6,947 bases of DNA. Origin: Candidatus Thalassarchaeaceae archaeon (GTDB lineage Archaea > Thermoplasmatota > Poseidoniia > Poseidoniales > Thalassarchaeaceae). The stretch lies in the NCBI GenBank assembly GCA_013329905.1, contig DUJH01000049.1:96013-102959 (forward strand). Reading direction: 5' to 3'. Positions 1-4,201 of the stretch are shown here, piece by piece. Under the pieces are notes generated by a model that saw nothing but the letters and a program-made list of their open reading frames with translations, did no database searches and had not been told where the DNA came from. Position 1 is the first letter of the stretch, and every line of letters begins with the position of its first letter. The position numbers and the translations under genes are program-made.

Positions 1-428
1 CCAGAGAATGAAACATGCTGAATTTCTAAGTCGGTATTACTCAATAACCACTCTCTAAGTTCTAAGGTTGCGACTCTCGCCTCATCGAGTTTTTTCCTAC
101 AAAAAGGCCTCATATCTATGTCGAAGACTACCATGTGGTCAAGTAGAATCGGGACGGGTCTTTTCTTATCCTTAAGTCGAGGTAAATTCACTGGGTTTAG
201 CCATGATGAGGTTGAGACATAAACATCAGTTGGCATCGCATCGGATAAATCTCTGATAAGTGATTCACCTGAAGAAATCCGCCTCCTAGATGTGATCCAA
301 GGACCTTTCAAACTCCTCCACCTAAATTGATGTCTTGTAGGCTTATTCAGCCATCCTAGGTCGATTTGACCAGTTGCATGGTAATGGTGACCTAGAGACT
401 CCTCAGTCCATTGCGGCCCATCGACCAT
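1..428 (-). CDS. priS: DNA primase catalytic small subunit PriS (N-terminal part, runs off left edge)
   Basis: The minus-strand frame is open from an ATG at 428 to the window edge, giving 142 full codons with the C-terminus missing. The product resembles archaeal/eukaryotic-type primase small subunits, which make the RNA/DNA primers for replication together with PriL. Visible features are a basic N-terminal segment (about residues 30-50), a TDVYVSTSSWLNP strand (68-79), and the metal-binding motif VVFDID (100-105) with D103 and D105 as the expected catalytic aspartates. After a helix comes HVSFSG (138-143), which in the family leads into the nucleotide-binding SG..G.H motif; the rest of that motif lies outside the window. 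The ATG at 428 is the only plausible start, because an in-frame TGA lies upstream with no other ATG, GTG or TTG between. A TTTAAT box at 457-462 sits about 30 nt upstream. LigD-type primases share the fold, but the spacing fits PriS better. Confidence 0.75.
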   Translation of the reverse strand, partial: MVDGPQWTEESLGHHYHATGQIDLGWLNKPTRHQFRWRSLKGPWITSRRRISSGESLIRDLSDAMPTDVYVSTSSWLNPVNLPRLKDKKRPVPILLDHMVVFDIDMRPFCRKKLDEARVATLELREWLLSNTDLEIQHVSFS

Positions 429-456
429 AAACCCGAGAATCAGTGCTAGGTCTTGG

Positions 457-462
457 TTTAAT
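457..462. promoter_or_regulatory. AT box shared by divergent priS and tpiA
   Basis: TTTAAT (read ATTAAA on the minus strand) is the only clear AT-rich element in the 52-bp gap between the two divergent genes. Its centre is about 31 nt before the priS ATG and about 21 nt before the GTG at 481 (42 nt before the GTG at 502). Archaeal TATA boxes lie about 25-30 nt before the transcription start, so priS would be leaderless or nearly so. Assignment to both genes is inference. Confidence 0.45.
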
Positions 463-480
463 CCCCGTCATCGTCAAAGA

Positions 481-1164
481 GTGGCTGCGACTCGCATTGG
501 TGTGAGTCAGCCCCTAGTCGTGGTCAATCTGAAGACCTACGAGACTGCACATGGTGCCGGTGCTGAAAGCCTCGCGAAGGCGATTGCAAGCGTCGAGACA
601 GATGCTCGCATGGTCGTCGCAGTCTCAGCCTTCGACCTGTCTGCAGTGGTTGCCGCTGCCCCCGGATTAGAAGTCTGGTGCCAGCATCTCGACCCTGTTG
701 GATTTGGCTCATACACCGGATGGTTACATCCTGAAACCGCGGTTGAGCGGGGTGCAACTGGAACTCTAATCAATCACGCTGAGCACAAGGTAAGCATCGA
801 GCATGTAGCAATGTTGTTGGATTCTGTCCCTGAAGGGTTCACTGTTTGCGCGTGCGCGGCGGATATCGATGAGGCGCGCGCGCTATCGGCACTCGAGCCA
901 GATTATGTTGCCGTTGAGCCGCCGGAATTGATCGGCGGAGACATCTCGGTCACGACCGCAGATCCTACAATCGTCAGCGGCACTGCGGCTGCTGTTCGAG
1001 AGATTTCCAAGCAGGTCGGAATTTTGTGCGGTGCCGGCGTGAAAAACGGTGCTGACGTTGCTGCCGCTATCCAACTTGGTACTACCGGAGTGCTGCTAGC
1101 CAGTGGAGTCACTAAGGCAGCTGACCCAGCGGCTGTAGTTGCCGATCTGGTCTCTTCTCTCTGA
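481..1164 (+). CDS. tpiA: Triose-phosphate isomerase, archaeal type
   Basis: This cytosolic enzyme interconverts glyceraldehyde-3-phosphate and dihydroxyacetone phosphate in glycolysis and gluconeogenesis. The whole TIM barrel is recognisable: VNLKTY with N16 and K18 (substrate-binding Asn and Lys), GTLINHAEH with catalytic H99, VAVEPPELIGG with the general base E146, and the phosphate-binding GAGV (184-187) and GVLLASGV (203-210) loops. The length of 227 residues matches the compact archaeal subfamily; bacterial and eukaryotic enzymes are about 250. The start is GTG in either case: 481 gives 227 aa, and an in-frame GTG at 502 gives 220 aa starting MSQPLVVVNLKTY. No ATG precedes the motif and there is no obvious Shine-Dalgarno sequence. 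The AT box at 457-462 does not settle the choice. The gene is divergent from priS, and its last 53 bp overlap the convergent minus-strand gene that ends at 1112. Confidence 0.96.
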   Translation: MAATRIGVSQPLVVVNLKTYETAHGAGAESLAKAIASVETDARMVVAVSAFDLSAVVAAAPGLEVWCQHLDPVGFGSYTGWLHPETAVERGATGTLINHAEHKVSIEHVAMLLDSVPEGFTVCACAADIDEARALSALEPDYVAVEPPELIGGDISVTTADPTIVSGTAAAVREISKQVGILCGAGVKNGADVAAAIQLGTTGVLLASGVTKAADPAAVVADLVSSL

Positions 1165-1984
1165 CCTCGAAACCAGGGCATTCATCGTTGAAGGCACAGT
1201 TCGAACAGCGCCATCGACTTCTCGACCTAGGTAACGCCTCGAGTTTTCCATCGAACATCATCAATCGAGCCATCTGTTCGATGTCCATCGCAATCATCGA
1301 GCGAGCCTGAGCAGCCCATTCGGTACTGGCTCGCCTTGACCACTTGACCCAACGGGTGCCGAGCCAACCGATTCTGACTACATCGATTTCATCAATATCG
1401 GCTTCAATCAGAGGATTTCTCTCGGCCCATAGCAACATAGAGCCAAGTTCCAACTCTCCTGCTCTGTCAGGTGTGCGCGAACGCATTTCCATCGCCATGC
1501 GCACGAGGCACAATCTACTGCCATTGCGCACTATCAGATCAGGAGCGCCATATTGGCGCGCCCCATCGAGAAGCAAGGGTTGCAATCGATCGATGAGCAG
1601 CACTTTTTCGGCAGACCGGCGATTGAAACCAACAAGAGGTGCTACTTCGAACAGACGAAGCCGATGCATCATCATCTCAACGGCTTCGTTGACCATTCCA
1701 TGAGGGTGATCTTCCAGAACTTCTCCAGCGACAATCGCTCGCAAAATATTCCGATGAATCGTGAGACGAAGGTCGTTCATCGACGAATCAGGATTCTCGA
1801 GACGTGCCAACAGCGCGTCTCTTAACCCGGATCGGGCGTAATCCCCCAGCCTTCTGATTCTTGATTTCCTCTTGACGAATTTGTCATTCGGTCCTATTAC
1901 GTGCTTTAGCACGTATCTCCTCGAACAATTGTCGAGGAGTCTTCCACGGGTAGGGCTCCAGGCTATTCTTGTATTCGCAAACAT
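1112..1984 (-). CDS. Cas4/AddB-like iron-sulfur PD-(D/E)XK-superfamily protein with degenerate active site
   Basis: The protein has 290 residues from the ATG at 1984; a GTG at 1990 would add two. Residues 8-21 (SPTRGRLLDNC plus RRY) match the N-terminal 'S.sr...C.rry' element of Cas4/AddB/RecB-type nucleases. The C-terminus carries C260-x2-C263-x5-C269, which with C20 gives the four-cysteine iron-sulfur pattern of Cas4. In between, GAPDLIV (about 146-152) looks like nuclease motif II with D149. The following strand, LCLVRMAMEM, has V-R-M where an E/D-x-K would be expected, and no clear motif-I histidine is visible. It may therefore bind DNA without cutting it. An AT box at 2011-2016 lies about 27 nt before the ATG at 1984, favouring that start and a leaderless mRNA. 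The 3' end overlaps tpiA by 53 bp. No cas or rec genes lie nearby. The family call is moderately confident; the role is unknown. Confidence 0.6.
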   Translation of the reverse strand: MFANTRIAWSPTRGRLLDNCSRRYVLKHVIGPNDKFVKRKSRIRRLGDYARSGLRDALLARLENPDSSMNDLRLTIHRNILRAIVAGEVLEDHPHGMVNEAVEMMMHRLRLFEVAPLVGFNRRSAEKVLLIDRLQPLLLDGARQYGAPDLIVRNGSRLCLVRMAMEMRSRTPDRAGELELGSMLLWAERNPLIEADIDEIDVVRIGWLGTRWVKWSRRASTEWAAQARSMIAMDIEQMARLMMFDGKLEALPRSRSRWRCSNCAFNDECPGFEVREKRPDRQLQPLGQLP

Positions 1985-2010
1985 AGCCACTGACGTCTGA
2001 AGTCAGGGTC

Positions 2011-2016
2011 TAAAAC
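2011..2016 (-). promoter_or_regulatory. TATA-like box for the iron-sulfur nuclease-like gene
   Basis: On the minus strand this reads TTTTA followed by G, inside TCGTTTTAGAC. It is 27-32 nt before the ATG at 1984, the spacing expected of an archaeal TATA box for a transcript starting at or just before the start codon. It is the only AT-rich hexamer nearby. Confidence 0.4.
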
Positions 2017-2041
2017 GATAGCGGAGGGGTGTGAATCAGGC

Positions 2042-2149
2042 TCATTGTCGAGCTTGCTTACGAGCGGCCTTACGCCTACGCAACTTCTTCTTTCGCCACT
2101 TCCAGCGCTGCTTCCCCGCCTTCTTCCACGCACGGGAACCTCGCTTCAT
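2042..2149 (-). CDS. rpl41e: Small basic protein resembling ribosomal protein eL41
   Basis: A 35-codon frame starts at the ATG at 2149 and ends in TGA at 2042-2044. The product is almost half Lys and Arg (17 of 35) and reads MKRGSRAWKKAGKQRW, then KWRKKKLRRRKAARKQARQ. The core KWRKKKLRRRKAARKQAR lines up without gaps with the known eL41 sequence [20 protein letters not shown], a single-helix protein at the subunit interface of archaeal and eukaryotic ribosomes that is usually 25-37 residues. No other in-frame ATG, GTG or TTG lies upstream within about 60 nt. AT-rich sequence (TTTACATCAAATAC, 2172-2185) lies 24-36 nt before the ATG, again suggesting a leaderless mRNA. The gene sits between tRNA-Arg and the iron-sulfur protein gene, all on the minus strand. 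It is short enough to be missed by standard gene callers. A chance basic ORF is the alternative, but the tryptophan-containing match argues against it. Confidence 0.75.
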   Translation of the reverse strand: MKRGSRAWKKAGKQRWKWRKKKLRRRKAARKQARQ

Positions 2150-2171
2150 GCAGCGCGCCGACCTGCTCGGT

Positions 2172-2185
2172 GTATTTGATGTAAA
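2172..2185 (-). promoter_or_regulatory. Possible AT-rich promoter element of the eL41-like gene
   Basis: The minus strand reads TTTACATCAAATAC here, the only AT-rich stretch close to the small gene, 24-36 nt before its ATG. It is a poor match to a canonical TATA box, so the call rests mainly on position. Confidence 0.3.
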
Positions 2186-2190
2186 CGGTG

Positions 2191-2205
2191 CGTCCCTACG
2201 GGACG
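2191..2205. other. Short perfect hairpin upstream of the eL41-like gene
   Basis: CGTCCC-TAC-GGGACG is a perfect 6-bp inverted repeat with a 3-nt loop. It lies between the tRNA-Arg 3' end and the eL41-like gene, upstream of that gene's likely promoter. It could mark the end of a tRNA read-through transcript, but no T-run follows on the minus strand, so its function is unclear. Confidence 0.3.
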
Positions 2206-2265
2206 GTGAGTGAGAGTTCCTTTTTCTTGGTCAAAATCCTAGCCTCAACTGTAAGTGAATGAGAG

Positions 2266-2340
2266 TGGTGGGCGCGCCAGGATTCGAACCCGGGTCGCCG
2301 GCTTAGAAGGCCAGCATGATATCCCCTACACCACGCGCCC
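2266..2340 (-). tRNA. tRNA-Arg (anticodon TCT), CCA encoded
   Basis: A full cloverleaf can be drawn. The 7-bp acceptor is GGGCGCG/CGCGCCC with discriminator A and an encoded CCA (2266-2268). The D-arm is GTGT...TCAT. The anticodon stem is CTGGC/GCCGG around loop CTTCTAA, with anticodon TCT at 2305-2307, reading AGA (and probably AGG). The variable loop is CGAC, and the T-arm is CCGGG-TTCGAAT-CCTGG. There is no intron. The mature body is 2269-2340. The 86 bp upstream hold no clear TATA box, so it may be co-transcribed with the membrane protein gene ending at 2427 or use a weak promoter. Confidence 0.96.
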
Positions 2341-2426
2341 ATCCTGTCGGCGACGCTGCCCCTTTGTGAATCCTGCACCCGCCGAGACTCCACTAAGCGC
2401 AACCTCGGCAGCAAGTACCGCTCGCC

Positions 2427-3152
2427 TCATTCAGACCCATTGTCATCTGTGCTGTTGTTGAGGATACCATCGTCGAGCATGTCCTCTCGAATATCAGATT
2501 TTGAGCGGCCGGTCTCCTTCGAAATTTTCTTCAACTTCTTGTTCACTCTACGCTGACTGCCCACTAATTCCCGAATTCCATGGACAATACGTAACAAGGT
2601 CTCAAGAATCGCTAGGAGAATCAGGCTGTTGACATAGGACGCAGCGAGTTCTGGGAGGTTGTGATACAACTCATTGAACTCGCTGAATTGGATTGAGGTC
2701 GAGCCAACTAAGAATACACCGAGGACTGCGAATGGAAGCATCTTCGCGACATCGCGCGAAAGGTCCTCGGTCCAGTATGAGAGAATTCTCACCGAGCCGA
2801 CCACCGAGGTGGCGATTAGGGCGTTTCTTGAGTGGTCGTTTCCGTCGGCAAGGAGGGTGAGGATCACGGCCATGACGAGGGTCCAGAAAGCGATGAGGAC
2901 TGGAATCATGAGTGCGTATTTGAGTAGCCAAATACCAGTTCGGAAAAAAGCGCGGATTCGTCCGCTCTTTGAGTGATTGTATTTGCTCAAATCGAGCGTT
3001 AAGATGTCTCTACGCGCGAGCAATCGATAGAACATGAATACGAATCCAGAATATGCTGCTATCGCGATTATAGCCATCAAAGTTGGAAAGACTTCTGTGA
3101 AGAATCCTTCAGCCCAATCAATGAATTCAGACTGTGACGGGAGCCAAGACAC
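2427..3152 (-). CDS. Multi-pass membrane protein of unknown function
   Basis: I do not recognise a family. The 241-residue product shows about five hydrophobic segments: roughly residues 22-45, 75-101, 109-126 (weakest), 136-154 and 170-192. A basic stretch follows (199-212, RRVNKKLKKISK) and then an acidic, disordered-looking tail ending DDNGSE. Segment 1 is followed by a loop with RR and several Lys/Arg residues, suggesting that loop is cytoplasmic. No catalytic motif, transporter signature or cofactor-binding cysteine is visible. The start is a GTG at 3152, because an in-frame TGA lies 27 nt upstream and the next Met is residue 26, inside the first helix. No AT box precedes it. It lies 88 bp downstream of the SprT-like gene on the same strand, so the two are probably one transcription unit. 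A role in envelope or channel function is only a guess. Confidence 0.8.
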   Translation of the reverse strand: MSWLPSQSEFIDWAEGFFTEVFPTLMAIIAIAAYSGFVFMFYRLLARRDILTLDLSKYNHSKSGRIRAFFRTGIWLLKYALMIPVLIAFWTLVMAVILTLLADGNDHSRNALIATSVVGSVRILSYWTEDLSRDVAKMLPFAVLGVFLVGSTSIQFSEFNELYHNLPELAASYVNSLILLAILETLLRIVHGIRELVGSQRRVNKKLKKISKETGRSKSDIREDMLDDGILNNSTDDNGSE

Positions 3153-3240
3153 GAGTCTATCTTGTAGGCCACGAGTTCATGGTGATTGTGTCGGCGACAT
3201 CTTGCCACGAAAGCCTCGTAGAGGCGTTGCAAAGACATTC

Positions 3241-3798
3241 TCAGGCGGATTCAGGTTTCCCTTTGAATGGTCGAGCGCACTTGGGGCAGCGTTGCGGTAT
3301 CGAGACTCGGCGACGCTCCCAAGTATGCCCACACTCACCACAGATCCACGAGCGCTCGGGTAATCCAGCTAGGACTTCTTCGCGCATGCTTCGTAGGACT
3401 GGCGATTCAGCGAGTTTTGGAGTCGGCGCGATTTCATTGACGAGCTCAGAGTGCCGGTTGCCATGGTCGATGAGTCCCGCTGCGTGTAGCAATTCGTGTA
3501 CGAGGGTGTGGCGGAAGAGTTTCTCATCGGAGATTAGGCGTGGGTGAAGGGCAACGGTTACTGGGCCGGGTGAGCCTCTGAGTCTCCGACGCCTGAAGAG
3601 CTCGTGATGGTCACATTCGAATCTAGTGAAGCCGAGTCTATTCTCTGTCGATTCCGCCCATTCGAGAGAGAGTTGCTTCGGTAAGTGGCGAAGGAATGGG
3701 GCTTCATCACGCGTTAGCCGCGATGAGAGTTCCTCAAGGATCCCATCGGGCAGTCGAGGCGGCCCCTCTGGCTTTACCGAACCTCGCCCTTCGGACAT
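3241..3798 (-). CDS. SprT-like zinc metalloprotease with C-terminal zinc ribbon
   Basis: This is a 185-residue cytosolic protein. The core motif HELLH (101-105) followed by a DHG (111-113) matches the SprT/SPRTN pattern HExxH...HG, with H101, H105 and probably H112 as zinc ligands and E102 as catalytic base. A C-terminal zinc ribbon follows: C153-x2-C156 and C171-x2-C174. This domain order is that of SprT-type proteins; the eukaryotic member SPRTN degrades DNA-protein crosslinks, and archaeal members are presumed but not proven to act on DNA-bound proteins. Residues 1-30 look flexible. The start is the ATG at 3798. The AT box at 3821-3826 is about 25 nt upstream, implying a leaderless transcript. 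AAGGAG at 3817-3822 is about 18 nt from the ATG, too far for a normal Shine-Dalgarno sequence. The gene is divergent from tRNA-Ala across a 53-bp gap and is followed by the membrane protein gene. Confidence 0.88.
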   Translation of the reverse strand: MSEGRGSVKPEGPPRLPDGILEELSSRLTRDEAPFLRHLPKQLSLEWAESTENRLGFTRFECDHHELFRRRRLRGSPGPVTVALHPRLISDEKLFRHTLVHELLHAAGLIDHGNRHSELVNEIAPTPKLAESPVLRSMREEVLAGLPERSWICGECGHTWERRRVSIPQRCPKCARPFKGKPESA

Positions 3799-3818
3799 GG
3801 GCGAGCCTGCTCAGTTCT

Positions 3819-3826
3819 CCTTAAAT
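3819..3826. promoter_or_regulatory. AT box shared by the SprT-like gene and tRNA-Ala
   Basis: CCTTAAAT on the plus strand and ATTTAAGG on the minus strand form the only AT-rich element in the 53-bp gap between the SprT-like ATG (3798) and the tRNA-Ala 5' end (3852). Its centre is about 25 nt from the ATG and about 29 nt from the tRNA, the archaeal TATA distance in both directions. The near-symmetric core TTAAAT could be read on either strand. Confidence 0.5.
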
Positions 3827-3851
3827 GGCCGTCGCAGGTCGCCGGCTCACT

Positions 3852-3928
3852 GGGCGTGTGGCGCAGCTTGGAAGCGCGCTTCCTTGGCATGGAAGAGGCC
3901 CCGAGTTCAAATCTCGGCACGTCCACCA
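3852..3928 (+). tRNA. tRNA-Ala (anticodon GGC), CCA encoded
   Basis: The cloverleaf is complete. The acceptor GGGCGTG/CACGTCC contains the G3:U70 wobble pair that is the alanine identity element. The D-arm is GCGC...GCGC. The anticodon stem is CTTCC/GGAAG with loop TTGGCAT and anticodon GGC at 3886-3888, reading GCC and GCU. The variable loop is AGGCC and the T-arm is CCGAG-TTCAAAT-CTCGG. Discriminator A at 3925 is followed by genomic CCA (3926-3928). There is no intron. An AT box about 29 nt upstream and a hairpin with a T-run at 3975-3997 downstream bracket it as a single-gene transcript. Confidence 0.97.
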
Positions 3929-3974
3929 GTTAGAGATGAGTGGCGTCAGCCTCAAATCGAATCACATGTTATTC

Positions 3975-3997
3975 AAGATTCTTAATCTTCTTTTTTT
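3975..3997 (+). terminator. Hairpin plus T-run after tRNA-Ala
   Basis: AAGATT-CTT-AATCTT forms a perfect 6-bp stem with a 3-nt loop, followed after one C by seven T's (3991-3997). The T-run alone would suit archaeal termination, and the stem makes it look like an intrinsic terminator. It lies 47 nt beyond the tRNA CCA end and would isolate the tRNA from the transporter operon. Confidence 0.55.
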
Positions 3998-4171
3998 CGT
4001 GTCAATCAAAGATATCTTCGTGTAACTCTTGTTTTGGTTTGATTCGGCTGATTAACCGGATAACGGTAATTTTGAGGTTGAATTTTCCAATTTTCTGTGC
4101 TTGTAAGACGGAAAAAATCATGTTCACCAACAACTCAAATCAACGAAAAGACAATCAAAATGGGGTGGTTC
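3998..4171. other. AT-rich intergenic region upstream of the transporter operon
   Basis: No credible gene is seen; one frame is open across it but has no coding character. It holds the perfect 10-bp palindrome AAGATATCTT (4009-4018), an ACCG-GATAA-CGGT inverted repeat (4055-4067) and three AATTTT hexamers (starting at 4068, 4081 and 4089). These could be regulator sites for the downstream gene, but no known operator is recognised. Base composition is markedly more AT-rich than the flanking genes. Confidence 0.4.
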
Positions 4172-4177
4172 TATATA
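4172..4177 (+). promoter_or_regulatory. TATA box of the solute-binding protein gene
   Basis: TATATA within TTCTATATACG is the best TATA match in the window. Its centre is about 27 nt before the ATG at 4202, placing the predicted transcription start at or next to the start codon, so the mRNA is probably leaderless. Confidence 0.65.
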
Positions 4178-4201
4178 CGAACCTAAGCGTGGAACCGAAG
4201 G

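Noticed and set aside
1112..1984. CRISPR-associated Cas4 identity
   Set aside because: The cysteine pattern fits, but there is no CRISPR array or other cas gene here and the catalytic residues seem absent, so only superfamily membership is claimed.
2054..2183. Second minus-strand frame over the eL41-like gene (YIKYTEQVGALHEARF...)
   Set aside because: It has a plausible composition but a TAG lies just upstream and there is no usable start codon before it; composition is a by-product of the basic frame.
2031..2213. Plus-strand 60-codon frame
   Set aside because: It lies antisense to the eL41-like gene, is Arg/Phe-rich because it mirrors Lys/Arg codons, and resembles no family; treated as a shadow.
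3080..3238. Minus-strand 53-codon frame starting MSLQRLYEAF between the SprT-like and membrane genes
   Set aside because: About half of it overlaps the membrane protein gene out of frame, it ends inside that gene and it shows no recognisable motif; weak compared with the clear hydrophobic frame.
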